From Pseudomonadota bacterium (GTDB lineage: Bacteria; Pseudomonadota; Gammaproteobacteria; Burkholderiales; Gallionellaceae), in assembly GCA_026399735.1 (NCBI GenBank), contig JAPLQK010000117.1, forward strand, positions 1-34,120: 34,120 nucleotides of DNA, written 5' to 3'. This document shows, in pieces, positions 24,160-33,028 of the stretch (position 1 is its first letter; each line of letters opens with the position of its first letter). The notes beneath the pieces are model-generated. The model saw nothing but the letters and a program-made list of their open reading frames with translations. It did no database searches and was not told where the DNA came from. The translations under genes and the position numbers were made by a program.

Positions 24160-24185
24160 AAGGCCAGGTAAACCCTGGCCTTTTT
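24160..24185 (+). terminator. rho-independent terminator ending the polysaccharide locus
   Basis: AAGGCCAGG (24160-24168) pairs with CCTGGCCTT (24174-24182) around a 5-nt loop and runs into a T5 tract. It lies 29 bp after the CotH-domain gene. Its stem matches that of the terminator at 13011-13038. Confidence 0.9.
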
Positions 24186-24302
24186 AATTGGCGTATGAAT
24201 CATTTGATATCTCGGTAAATTGCGCAGATAATTTCAACAGCTTCTTCGCAATATCTTTAAATCTGTCGAACAACCTTAATTCCACTACAAATCTGTCCAC
24301 TG

Positions 24303-25439
24303 ATGGAACGCGCTGCACAAACAGATGAAAATACCGCCGGACTGTTCATTGCGACAGATGGACAAACCGTGCGTTGTACCGGCGCCTGGATCGTGCAGAA
24401 AATCGCCCGGCTCGAACAACAAATAAATGATGCCGTATGGCCAGACGCGAATGCGCTTGAGTTTAACTGTTCAGAGCTTATCGCCTTGGACACTGCGGGC
24501 GCCTGGTTACTGCACCGCACTGCCGGCAAACTGGAACAATTCGGGCATCCGGTGACCATCACCGGTTTACGGCCGGAATTTGAAGCCCTGCTGCAACTGA
24601 TTATTTCCTGCAAGATTGCACCTGAAACAACCCTGCCTGCCCGGCCGGATTTATTGGCCCGCATCGGGCAGTCTGCCTGGCACACACTCTCAAGCATGAC
24701 CGACATGCTCGCCTTTATTGGCGAAACCGCGATCATCCTGCTGCACTCCACAACTCAGCCTCATCGCATCCGCTGGCGCCCGATACTGCACAATCTCCAG
24801 TCCGCCGGGTTTGAAGCGTTGCCGATTGTCGGTCTGCTGTCCTTCCTGATGGGGCTGGTGATCGCCTATCAGGGCGCTGATCAGTTGCAGCGCTTCGGCG
24901 CCAATATATTCATTGCCGACATGGTGGGACTATCCATGCTGCGCGAGTTATCCCCGCTGCTGACCGCCATTATCGTCGCAGGTCGATCCGGCTCCGCCTA
25001 TGCCGCACAGATCGGCACCATGAAAGTCACCGAAGAAATTGACGCGCTGCGAACCATCGGTATCTCACCTGCGGAATTGCTGGTATTACCAAAACTGATT
25101 GCACTGGTGATCGCGCTGCCGCTGCTGACGGTTTATGCCGATATGGCCGGACTGGCGGGCGGCATGATCATGGCGCGCTCCAAACTGGACGTCAGTTTCG
25201 ATATTTTCATCAACCGGCTCGGCGATGCGATCCAGCTATCCTCTTATCTGACCGGCGTCGCCAAGGCGCCGGTGTTTGCCGCCATCATCGCACTGGTCGG
25301 CTGCTATCAGGGATTTCAGGTGACAGGCAGCGCCGACAGCGTCGGACGTCAAACAACGTTAAGCGTGGTTCAGGCTATTTTCCTGGTCATTCTGGCCGAT
25401 GCACTGTTTTCCATCGTATTCAACTGGCTGAAAATATGA
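24303..25439 (+). CDS. STAS-MlaE fusion permease of a Mce/Mla-type lipid ABC transporter
   Basis: Protein of 378 residues. The first about 105 residues form a STAS-like domain (FNCSELIALDTAGAWLLHR), equivalent to the separate MlaB subunit of E. coli. The remainder is an MlaE permease with about five or six TM helices and the conserved FLMGLVIAYQGADQL, LRELSPLLTAIIVAGRSGSA and GTMKVTEEIDALRTIG segments. It moves lipid between the periplasmic MCE ring and the inner membrane. Its stop overlaps the ATPase start by four bases (ATGA 25436-25439). With the ATPase, MCE protein and auxiliary lipoprotein it forms one operon. Confidence 0.92.
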   Translation: MERAAQTDENTAGLFIATDGQTVRCTGAWIVQKIARLEQQINDAVWPDANALEFNCSELIALDTAGAWLLHRTAGKLEQFGHPVTITGLRPEFEALLQLIISCKIAPETTLPARPDLLARIGQSAWHTLSSMTDMLAFIGETAIILLHSTTQPHRIRWRPILHNLQSAGFEALPIVGLLSFLMGLVIAYQGADQLQRFGANIFIADMVGLSMLRELSPLLTAIIVAGRSGSAYAAQIGTMKVTEEIDALRTIGISPAELLVLPKLIALVIALPLLTVYADMAGLAGGMIMARSKLDVSFDIFINRLGDAIQLSSYLTGVAKAPVFAAIIALVGCYQGFQVTGSADSVGRQTTLSVVQAIFLVILADALFSIVFNWLKI

Positions 25440-26215
25440 ATACAGCACCGGTCATAGACGTCCGCAATTTGCACACCCGCTTCGGCAACAACGTGGTGCA
25501 TGACAACATCAGTCTTTCAGTACAGCCCGGTGAGATTTTCGCATTAGTGGGCGGCAGCGGATGCGGGAAATCCACACTGCTGCGCACCATCTTACTGCTG
25601 CAACAACCGGTATCGGGTTCCATCCGCGTATTCGGACAGGAAGTGCTCGGCATGAGTGACGAACAAGCATTGCCGCTGCGGCGCCGCTTTGGCGTCATGT
25701 TCGAACGTGGCGCGCTGTTCAGCGCACTGACAGTCGCCGAGAATGTCGGCATGGTACTCAGGGAACACACACAACTGGATGCAACGCTAATCGACGAAGT
25801 TGCCCGGCTGAAAATTGCACTCACCGGCCTGCCGGCAGATTCAGGCGGTAAATATCCCAGCGAATTGAGCGGCGGCATGCGTAAACGAGCGGCGCTGGCA
25901 CGCGCCATCGCGCTCGATCCGGAACTGCTTTTTCTCGATGAACCCACTGCCGGACTCGACCCGCTGAGTGCAGCCGGCATCGACGATTTGGTGAAGCGCT
26001 TGCGCGATGCGCTGGGATTGACCATCATGCTGGTCACGCATGACCTTGATTTGCTGTGGCGTGTAGCGGACCGGGTCGCGGTACTGGGTGAGGGACATAT
26101 TTTGGGGGTCGGCACCATGACAGAGCTGTCGAAAATGGAACATCCGATTATCAGGGAATATTTTTACGGGCCGCGCGGGCGGGCCGCGAGTGAACAGGCA
26201 TGGAAGAGAAAGTAA
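25436..26215 (+). CDS. MlaF-like ABC transporter ATPase
   Basis: Cytoplasmic ATPase of 259 residues powering the adjacent permease. Walker A GGSGCGKST (39-47), signature LSGGMRKRAALARA, Walker B LLFLDEPTAGLDP and the switch His in MLVTHD are all present. The GGMRKR form of the signature is typical of MlaF-type ATPases. The start overlaps the permease stop; the 3' end overlaps the MCE gene start by 16 bp. Confidence 0.93.
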   Translation: MNTAPVIDVRNLHTRFGNNVVHDNISLSVQPGEIFALVGGSGCGKSTLLRTILLLQQPVSGSIRVFGQEVLGMSDEQALPLRRRFGVMFERGALFSALTVAENVGMVLREHTQLDATLIDEVARLKIALTGLPADSGGKYPSELSGGMRKRAALARAIALDPELLFLDEPTAGLDPLSAAGIDDLVKRLRDALGLTIMLVTHDLDLLWRVADRVAVLGEGHILGVGTMTELSKMEHPIIREYFYGPRGRAASEQAWKRK

Positions 26216-27114
26216 ATTACACCGTCGTCGGCATCTTCGTCCTGCTGCTCGCCACGGCACTGATCGGTGGTGTGTTGTGGCTTGGCAGCGGAAAATCCTA
26301 TCGCACCGTTTACGACACCTACCAGACCTACATGAATGAGTCGGTATCCGGTCTGAATCTCAATGCGCCCGTTCGCTACCGTGGCGTTGAAGTCGGGCGC
26401 GTACAAAAAATCACCTTAGCCCCCGGCAATGTCGAACAGGTGCAATTGACGCTGGGAATTGAACATGGCACGCCCGTCAAAGTGGATACGGTGGCGCTGC
26501 TCCAGACGCACGGTTTGACCGGCCTCACCTTTGTCGAACTGACCGGCGGCAGCCGCGATGCGCCCGCGCTACAAAAGCTGTCTGGCGCAGCGTTTCCTGT
26601 GATTAAAACCGGACCATCGCTGATGACCCGTCTCGACACATCGCTCACGTCACTGCTCGCCAATCTCAATCGCACCAGCGAAAATTTTAACGCCTTGCTC
26701 GATGAAGATAACCGCCTTGCCATCAAACATAGTCTGGCGGACATTGCGCTGCTGTCACACACGCTGGCTGCACGTCAATCCGCCATCGATTCCGGTCTTT
26801 CCAACGCGGCGCGCACCATGAAAAATACCGCACGTCTGAGCGGTGAACTGCCGCAACTGGCAGCGCGCATACAACACAGCACGGAAGCCTTTGACCGCAT
26901 GGCAAACGAGCTTGGCCGTGCAGGTGAGAGCACCAAAGCGACGATGGACAGCACCCGGCAATTTACCAGCGAGACGCTGCCTGAAATACAGCAACTGGTA
27001 CTGGAGTTGCGCGATTTGAGCGCCTCCTTGCGGCGCATCAGCGGCGAACTGGAACAAAACCCGAGCATGCTGCTGTACGGCAAACCCGCCGCAAAACGCG
27101 GCCCCGGAGAATAG
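26200..27114 (+). CDS. MlaD/MCE-domain substrate-binding protein
   Basis: Protein of 304 residues with a single N-terminal TM helix (VVGIFVLLLATALIGGVLWL, about 9-28). One MCE domain (about 35-120) follows, with SVSGLNLNAPVRYRGVEVGR, then a long helical extension (about 140-290). E. coli MlaD is about 183 residues, so the extension is substantial and may form a longer channel, as in other Mce proteins. It anchors a lipid-carrying ring to the inner membrane. Translational overlap with the ATPase gene. Confidence 0.9.
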   Translation: MEEKVNYTVVGIFVLLLATALIGGVLWLGSGKSYRTVYDTYQTYMNESVSGLNLNAPVRYRGVEVGRVQKITLAPGNVEQVQLTLGIEHGTPVKVDTVALLQTHGLTGLTFVELTGGSRDAPALQKLSGAAFPVIKTGPSLMTRLDTSLTSLLANLNRTSENFNALLDEDNRLAIKHSLADIALLSHTLAARQSAIDSGLSNAARTMKNTARLSGELPQLAARIQHSTEAFDRMANELGRAGESTKATMDSTRQFTSETLPEIQQLVLELRDLSASLRRISGELEQNPSMLLYGKPAAKRGPGE

Positions 27115-27140
27115 CATTATTAATCAATATATTACATAAA

Positions 27141-27734
27141 ATGAACTACTGGATAACACTCATATTCGCCGCACTGCTCTGTGGCTGCACTGCCTTGCAG
27201 GCGCCAGAAATGCAGGACACCCACCTTTATCTGCTCGATGCAAAACCTGCCATCGCCCATGCGAAATCCTCTCAGGTGCTGGCCGTCAGCATGCCTGTTG
27301 CACGGGCAGGTTTTGATACGCCTCAAATGGCTTTTCAGCGACTGCCGCTCGAACTGGAATATTTTGCGACCCATCGCTGGGCAGACACCCCGGCCCGGAT
27401 GCTCAAACCCCTGCTGGTTCAGGCACTTGAACCCGAGTTCAAAGCCGTCGTTCAGGCACCGGGCAGCGCCGATCTCAGACTGGATACCGAACTCATCCGG
27501 CTGCAACAAAATTTCACCACAAACCCGAGCCGGATACAGCTGACGCTGCGTGCGCAATTGACAGAGATAAAAGGGAATCGGGTTATCGCCGTGAAGCTGT
27601 TCGATGAATCTGAAAATGCACTGAACGAGGATGCCTATGGCGGGGTTATCGCTGCGAACCTTGCGTTACAACGAATTTTGACGCAGATATCCGAATTCTG
27701 CCTTAACGCATCCGCCGGCACCGGTGTAAGATAA
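27141..27734 (+). CDS. ABC-type transport auxiliary lipoprotein (PqiC-like)
   Basis: Lipoprotein of 197 residues; the signal MNYWITLIFAALLCGCTA carries lipobox LCGC (Cys16). The mature part has HLYLLDA, VLAVSMPVARAGFDTPQMAF and EYFATHRWADTPARML, matching the auxiliary lipoproteins (DUF330/PqiC family) often encoded after MCE-domain genes. It probably links the inner-membrane MCE complex to the outer membrane. It follows the MCE gene by 26 bp and lies in the same operon. Confidence 0.85.
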   Translation: MNYWITLIFAALLCGCTALQAPEMQDTHLYLLDAKPAIAHAKSSQVLAVSMPVARAGFDTPQMAFQRLPLELEYFATHRWADTPARMLKPLLVQALEPEFKAVVQAPGSADLRLDTELIRLQQNFTTNPSRIQLTLRAQLTEIKGNRVIAVKLFDESENALNEDAYGGVIAANLALQRILTQISEFCLNASAGTGVR

Positions 27735-27786
27735 CGTCGGTTGGTTTCGTTGACTTGTTAACCCTATCATCAGGAGGATCCGCATC

Positions 27787-28446
27787 ATGCAAGACGATAC
27801 ATTCGAAGCAGATGTCCGCCACGCCGTCGAGCAAGGCCACGATGTGCAGGAAATGGTGCGGCAACTTACCTTACGCAAGATCAGTTCGCGCTCGCTGGAC
27901 ATCGAGTCCTTGCGGCAAATCGCCGCCAGTGTGCTGCGCGGCGCCCGGGCAGCCGTCAAAAGGGAGCTAAATCTGTCTGCAGCACAGACCGAGACTGCGC
28001 GCGCACAGCTCAAACAGGCCGTTACCGGTCTGGATGTTGCGCTTGCACAGTTTTCCGGCGTCACCAGGCTGGCGATCGAGGAAGCGACGAGCCGTGCGCA
28101 GCAATTCTCAGGCGAGGATCTCGCACGTGCGCGCACCGATCTGGAAAGCCTGGAAGCGATGTTTCTGGAAACGCTGCAAACTTCTGCCTCAAGTGCACGC
28201 GATGCGGCGGGGGAAATATTGCACAGTCTCGCCGATCATAGCCGCACCCATGGCACCCATATCGGTGCACAGATCAAGGAATCGCTTGCCGTCATCACAC
28301 ACCAGTTAGCTTCGGCGGGGCGCGCTCAGGCGGTGGCAGGACTGCATCTGGCACAAGCCACGACCGACCTGATGCGCCAGATCGCAGCCGGCGTGCTCAC
28401 CGGGGTTGCCGACCACGTCCAACCTGATCGATCAAAGGAAGACTGA
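27787..28446 (+). CDS. DUF6781-like helical protein
   Basis: Cytoplasmic, almost entirely helical protein of 219 residues, rich in Ala, Gln and Glu with no signal peptide or TM segment. The start MQDDTFEADVRHAVEQGHDV and amphipathic repeats resemble DUF6781 proteins; this assignment is from memory and moderate. A strong AGGAGGA ribosome site lies upstream. The stop shares one base with the ATG of the ABC1-kinase gene (TGATG at 28444-28448), so the two are likely translated together and may function together. Function unknown. Confidence 0.7.
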   Translation: MQDDTFEADVRHAVEQGHDVQEMVRQLTLRKISSRSLDIESLRQIAASVLRGARAAVKRELNLSAAQTETARAQLKQAVTGLDVALAQFSGVTRLAIEEATSRAQQFSGEDLARARTDLESLEAMFLETLQTSASSARDAAGEILHSLADHSRTHGTHIGAQIKESLAVITHQLASAGRAQAVAGLHLAQATTDLMRQIAAGVLTGVADHVQPDRSKED

Positions 28447-30164
28447 TGCTGTTGCAGGCACTGGTGGCGGTGCGGGACTTATCGCGCTTGCACGACATTG
28501 CCGTCATCCTGATACGCTATGGATTCGGCGATATCGTCGAACGCATGGGACTGACCCATGCGCTTGAACGTGCAGGACAGGTATTGCACCATAACAATGC
28601 GACACAGTACGCACACCTGCCCGCCCACACCCGTGTACGCCGGGCGCTGGAGGAGATGGGGCCGACTTTCGTCAAGCTGGGACAAGTACTTGCCACCCGC
28701 GTGGATTTGTTCGAACCCGAATGGATCACCGAATTCGGCAAACTCCAGGACAACGCCCCACCGGTTCCCTATGCAGTCATCCGTCAACAACTATTTGAAG
28801 ATTTGGGCGCCCCCCCCGAGGAACTGTTTGCGTCGTTCGATCCTGCTCCAATGGCAGCCGCCTCCATCGCGCAAGTTTACCGCGCCCGTTTGGAGGATGG
28901 CAGCGAGATCGTGGTCAAGGTGCGCCGCCCGGGTATCCGTCCTGTCATCGAAGCCGACCTGCGCTGGCTGATGCGTCTGGCAGAGCTGGCCGAAGGTGAA
29001 AGTCCCGAACTGCGCAGCTTCCGCCCCCGGGAAGTTGTACGTCAGTTTGCGCTGTCGCTGCGGCGGGAACTCGACTTTGCCGTGGAATGCCGCAATGCCG
29101 AGCACGTCGCGCATAATTTTTCCGGATATTCCGAACTGCCCGACGTAAAACCTGAATCGCCCATCATCGTGATACCGCGCGTCTACTGGCAGTGGACCGG
29201 CGAGAGGGTGTGCGTGCAGGAATATATCGAGGGTATACCCGGTCGCCGGCTGCAGGCCGTTGATGAGGCCGGCCTTGATCGCAAAATGCTCGCGCGGCGC
29301 GGCGCACACGCGGTACTGAAAATGATCGTCGAGGACGGATTCTTCCACGCAGATCCCCACCCCGGCAACGTGTTCTATCTGCCCGGCAACCGCATCGCCT
29401 TCATCGACTTCGGCATGGTGGGACGTTTGACCGAAGAGCGGCGCGAGCAATTGATCCGGCTGTTACTGGGACTGGTTCAGCACGAACCCCGGCGCGTTCT
29501 TGATGTATTGCTGGACTGGACCGGAAACAGCGTGCAGGATGAGACCGGGCTGACGCTGGAAATTGAAACTTTTCTTGACCAATACCACGGCGTGCCGTTG
29601 AAACAACTCAGGTTAGGCGCAATGCTCTCCGATCTGGTGTCCATCCTCAGGCATCACCAGCTGATGCTGCCCTCCGATATGGCGCTGCTGGTCAAGGCTT
29701 TTATTTCACTGGAAGGGATGGGCCGCGAACTCGACCCGGATTTTGACATCGCCTCTGAGGCCATGCCGATGCTGGAGCACTCGCTGCGCGAACGTTATAC
29801 ACCGGCATCGCTGATCAAACGCGGCGGGCGCGCAGTCGTTGAGGCGCTGACGCTCATCGCAGGCCTGCCCCATGACGTCTCACGCCTGCTGCGCGCCGCC
29901 CGTCGCGGCCGCCTGGAAATCCATATCGACATCGCGCACTTGAAACATGTCGGCAACCAGCTCGACGGTGCAGCCAACCGGCTGGCGGTCGGCATTGTCG
30001 TCGCAGCCCTGATCGTCGGCTCTTCCATCGTCATGACCGTATCCGGCGGCCCCAGACTGTTCGGCCTGCCATTTTTCGGCCTGACAGGACTTATCTGCTC
30101 GGCGATCGGCGGACTGTGGCTGCTGCTGTCTATCTGGAAGAGCAACCGCGCCGACCGGGAGTAA
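28446..30164 (+). CDS. UbiB/ABC1 (AarF) family atypical kinase
   Basis: Membrane-associated atypical kinase/ATPase of 572 residues. Family marks seen are FVKLGQ (the KxGQ motif, near residue 75), the Ala-rich loop AAASIAQV replacing a P-loop, VKVRRPGI (VAVK-like Lys), the ExD element in RELDFAVE, FFHADPHPGNV (catalytic loop) and FIDFGMVG (DFG). Two hydrophobic helices end the protein (LAVGIVVAALIVGSSIVMTV and a second). UbiB supports ubiquinone synthesis, while other ABC1 kinases have lipid-related roles. Location right after a lipid ABC operon, and not in a ubi cluster, makes the exact role open. Confidence 0.9.
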   Translation: MLLQALVAVRDLSRLHDIAVILIRYGFGDIVERMGLTHALERAGQVLHHNNATQYAHLPAHTRVRRALEEMGPTFVKLGQVLATRVDLFEPEWITEFGKLQDNAPPVPYAVIRQQLFEDLGAPPEELFASFDPAPMAAASIAQVYRARLEDGSEIVVKVRRPGIRPVIEADLRWLMRLAELAEGESPELRSFRPREVVRQFALSLRRELDFAVECRNAEHVAHNFSGYSELPDVKPESPIIVIPRVYWQWTGERVCVQEYIEGIPGRRLQAVDEAGLDRKMLARRGAHAVLKMIVEDGFFHADPHPGNVFYLPGNRIAFIDFGMVGRLTEERREQLIRLLLGLVQHEPRRVLDVLLDWTGNSVQDETGLTLEIETFLDQYHGVPLKQLRLGAMLSDLVSILRHHQLMLPSDMALLVKAFISLEGMGRELDPDFDIASEAMPMLEHSLRERYTPASLIKRGGRAVVEALTLIAGLPHDVSRLLRAARRGRLEIHIDIAHLKHVGNQLDGAANRLAVGIVVAALIVGSSIVMTVSGGPRLFGLPFFGLTGLICSAIGGLWLLLSIWKSNRADRE

Positions 30165-30259
30165 ACCTCCTTGAAACCTCACACGGAGAATGCGCTCATA
30201 AAAATCCAATAAAATCTAATAAAATCATATAGTTATATAGATTAATTCAGATTTTTAAC
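30165..30259. other. AT-rich spacer
   Basis: The space between the ABC1-kinase stop and the htpX remnant is AT-rich with repeats of AATAAAATC (near 30206-30228). No gene or clear terminator hairpin is seen. Confidence 0.5.
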
Positions 30260-30412
30260 TTAAGATACCAGCGCCGCGATCATCTTTTCACGACCGGCCA
30301 GCGACGCGCCGCTCTGATCCGGCATCCGATCCACGCCCAACAGACGCAAGGTAATGTTGATCGCAAACACGACCGCCAGATTGATCAGAATAAACAGGAA
30401 AATTCGCTTCAT
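30260..30412 (-). pseudogene. htpX: htpX remnant (internally deleted)
   Basis: A 50-codon frame. Residues 1-29 (MKRIFLFILINLAVVFAINI then TLRLLGVDR) match the N-terminal membrane segment of protease HtpX. Residues about 35-48 (GASLAGREKMIAAL) match a segment from after the HtpX active site, normally some 190 residues further on. The HEXXH zinc motif and the middle of the protein are missing, and a stop follows at once. I read this as a gene reduced by internal deletion plus 3' loss. It might still be translated (GGGGC precedes the ATG) as a one-TM peptide, but it cannot be a protease. Confidence 0.68.
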
Positions 30413-30536
30413 GATGCGCCCCATAATGGAAATTGACACCTGGCGAAACAAATGGGGACCCCGCCCGCGCTTTTTCAAACAGCAACTGCATATGCCCGGC
30501 TTGACAACAACCCAAGCTGCCAACTAAGCTCTCACC

Positions 30537-31853
30537 ATGTTCCCACTTACCAACCAGGTTCTGCATAAAACCGTGAATAATCCGGTCACAGACTTGCACG
30601 ACCGCAGCAGTTGTTTTACCAGGCTTGCCCGGTTAGCATCTCAGGCCACCCCTGAACGACCGCCCGCAATTATCTGGATTTCGCTCGATCGCATCAAACA
30701 GATCAACGAATCCTTCGGGCATCAGGGCGGCGATGTGTTTATCGCTCAAATTACCCGTCGCCTGCTGTGCAAGACGGGAACAGAGGCCCTGTGGTGCAGG
30801 ATGGCAGGTGACGAATTTGTTTGCCTCGTCCCTGCCGTCGATTCCGTTCAGACTCAACACCTCGCCTCCTCCCTGCTGAACGAGATTCAAATCCCGCTGC
30901 CTTTAAACAATTTGTTGCTTCACCCGTCGGCCAGCCTGGGTTTTGCAATTCTCGGGGCGGATGAAACGCCTTCTGACTGCCTTGAACGGGCTGATCGTGC
31001 CATGAACACAGCCAAACGCGCCGGTGGCGGACGCGTAGTGGCAGCGGATCCCGAATCCATACCCGGACGAATGGGCATCTGTCTGCCCCGCCATGAACTT
31101 GAAATCGAGAACAAACTGCACTCAGCAATCGATCAAAGTGGTTTGAGCTTACATTACCAGCCCATCGTCGATACCGATGGTCAGATTGTGTCCGTCGAGG
31201 CGCTGATGCGCTGCACAAGCCACAAGCTGTCTCCGGGCGAATTCATACCGATTGCCGAAAAAACGGGTTTGATTACTCGCCTGGGCGAATGGAGTTTGCT
31301 CGAAGGCGCCAGATTTGCACAGCGACTGGTCATGGCGGGACACCGCACACCGGTGGCCATCAACGTTTCCCGCGCACAGTTCGCCTTGCCGCATTTTCCG
31401 CAATCCCTTCATGCCGCCCTGCTGTGCGCCAACGTAAACCCCGGACTGATTGAACTGGAACTCACCGAATCGCTGTTCATGGATAATTCCAGCGTGGTTC
31501 AGTCGAATCTGCGTGCCGCTCTGGATTCCGGCGTCAAGATCGCCATCGACGATTTCGGTACAGGTTTTTCCTGCCTGGCCACGCTCAAAGACATCACCGC
31601 CACCAAACTCAAGATTGACCGGGCTTTTGTCATCGCACTGCCGCACGACCACCGCGCATTTTCGGTAGTCAGGGCGATCGCGCAACTCGGCGTTGATTTA
31701 GGCATGCTGGTTGTCGCCGAAGGCGTTGAAAGTCACGAGCAACTCGATTCATTGCGCGAGGCGGGTGTTCACGCCATCCAGGGCTACATTCACGCGCGGC
31801 CCATGCCTGAAAACATATTGCTGGAATGGCTGCAAAACAGGAAAACAACATGA
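30537..31853 (+). CDS. GGDEF-EAL protein (c-di-GMP turnover)
   Basis: Cytoplasmic protein of 438 residues with no TM and no recognisable N-terminal sensor. The GGDEF domain (about 40-165) has AGDEF at the signature site and no visible RxxD inhibitory site. The EAL domain (about 185-430) keeps all expected catalytic residues: VEALMR, NVS, ELTES, IDDFGTG, KIDR, AEGVE and QGYIHARP. It is therefore predicted to degrade c-di-GMP, with the GGDEF half possibly still active or GTP-sensing. Its stop overlaps the HDOD gene start (ATGA 31850-31853). It may influence the MshEN-containing synthase in this window; that link is inference. Confidence 0.9.
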   Translation: MFPLTNQVLHKTVNNPVTDLHDRSSCFTRLARLASQATPERPPAIIWISLDRIKQINESFGHQGGDVFIAQITRRLLCKTGTEALWCRMAGDEFVCLVPAVDSVQTQHLASSLLNEIQIPLPLNNLLLHPSASLGFAILGADETPSDCLERADRAMNTAKRAGGGRVVAADPESIPGRMGICLPRHELEIENKLHSAIDQSGLSLHYQPIVDTDGQIVSVEALMRCTSHKLSPGEFIPIAEKTGLITRLGEWSLLEGARFAQRLVMAGHRTPVAINVSRAQFALPHFPQSLHAALLCANVNPGLIELELTESLFMDNSSVVQSNLRAALDSGVKIAIDDFGTGFSCLATLKDITATKLKIDRAFVIALPHDHRAFSVVRAIAQLGVDLGMLVVAEGVESHEQLDSLREAGVHAIQGYIHARPMPENILLEWLQNRKTT

Positions 31854-32713
31854 CTGATGCCCATACTGCGGTCGAAGCACAATTGGAAAGATCGTTACGG
31901 GAAATCGGCATCCCTCCCCGGCCCGTCATTCTCGACCGCATCAGGGCAGAAATGCAGAAAGATGAACCCGACTTCAACCATCTGACGCGAATAATCGCAG
32001 CCGATGTGGCCTTATCTGCCAGCCTGATCAACATCACCAATTCACCCTTCTTCGGATTTCGCGGTCGCGTCAATTCGCCAAGAGAGGCACTGATGATGCT
32101 GGGTCTTAATGTCGCAGGCAAGGCGATCGCAGGCATTGTCATGCGTCAGGCTTTCCCGAAATCGCCACACCTTGAACGTTTCTGGGATGCCTCGGCCCGC
32201 ATTGCACGACTGTCAGGCTGGCTTGCACAACAGCTGACAAAAAACTCACTGCGCGCGGATGACGCCTATACTTTCGGACTTTTCCGTGATTGCGGGATAC
32301 CCATTCTGCTGACTCACAACCCCGGCTATTTGGATATCTTAAACCGTGCCAATCATGAGACCAGCCGCAGCTTCACCGAAGTGGAGGACAGCGCCCTGCC
32401 TACCAATCATGCCATCATAGGCAGCATGCTCGCGCAGAGCTGGTGGCTGGCCGATGAAACCTGCACATCCATCCGCAACCACCACGGTGTCGCACTGCTT
32501 CACACACCTACCATTCCCCCCTCGCTGAACAGCCGCTACATGATTGCGGTCGCGCAACTGGCCGAACATCTGCTGCAACAGCACTCAGGGCTCAGCTTTA
32601 CACAGGAATGGGTCAAGCTCGGGCCTGCCTGCCTGCAACTGCTGAATCTTTGCGAAGAGGATATCAAAGTACTGCTTGATGAAACCATCCCCGTCATTGA
32701 CGCTGAAGACTAA
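31850..32713 (+). CDS. HDOD domain protein
   Basis: Cytoplasmic protein of 287 residues. The HDOD core is seen in LTRIIAADVALSASLINITN, the helix with REALMMLGLNVAGK, and the later AYTFGLFRDCGIPIL segment where HD-type enzymes would have metal ligands; the HD pair itself is not evident (FRDCG in place of LHDIG), as usual for HDOD. These proteins often act in signalling with c-di-GMP proteins. ATG 31850 was chosen because AGGA sits seven bases upstream and it overlaps the previous stop; ATG 31826 is an alternative. Confidence 0.88.
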   Translation: MTDAHTAVEAQLERSLREIGIPPRPVILDRIRAEMQKDEPDFNHLTRIIAADVALSASLINITNSPFFGFRGRVNSPREALMMLGLNVAGKAIAGIVMRQAFPKSPHLERFWDASARIARLSGWLAQQLTKNSLRADDAYTFGLFRDCGIPILLTHNPGYLDILNRANHETSRSFTEVEDSALPTNHAIIGSMLAQSWWLADETCTSIRNHHGVALLHTPTIPPSLNSRYMIAVAQLAEHLLQQHSGLSFTQEWVKLGPACLQLLNLCEEDIKVLLDETIPVIDAED

Positions 32714-32720
32714 AAACCTG

Positions 32721-32957
32721 TCACAGACCAGACTGAGTCCGCTGCAAATACAAAGCTTCCAGTTTGGCGCGTGCCCACGGTGTTTTTCGCAGGAATTTCA
32801 GGCTGGATTTAATACTGGGTTCGAATGTAAAGCAGCGCACCGGCACAGCCTGGGCCATAGCTTCCCAGCCCATGCGCTCGGACAGCTGAGTGACGATGGC
32901 CTCTAAGGTAATGCCTTCAAGCGCAGGCCTGCCTGCCGGTTTTTTAATCGTATCCAT
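32721..32957 (-). CDS. VF530 family (DUF2132) protein
   Basis: Small protein of 78 residues. GITLEAIVTQLSERMGWEAM and RCFTFEPSIKSSLKFLRKTP followed by WARAKLEALYL match the VF530/DUF2132 family, a small helical fold proposed to bind DNA. Full family length. Convergent with the HDOD gene (7-bp gap) and divergent from the pseudouridine-synthase-like gene. Function unknown. Confidence 0.87.
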   Translation of the reverse strand: MDTIKKPAGRPALEGITLEAIVTQLSERMGWEAMAQAVPVRCFTFEPSIKSSLKFLRKTPWARAKLEALYLQRTQSGL

Positions 32958-33028
32958 GCCGATATTTTACATGGAAAGCCCTCCCTGAACGTTTACAATG
33001 CATCCCTTATGTTATCGATATACTTTTC

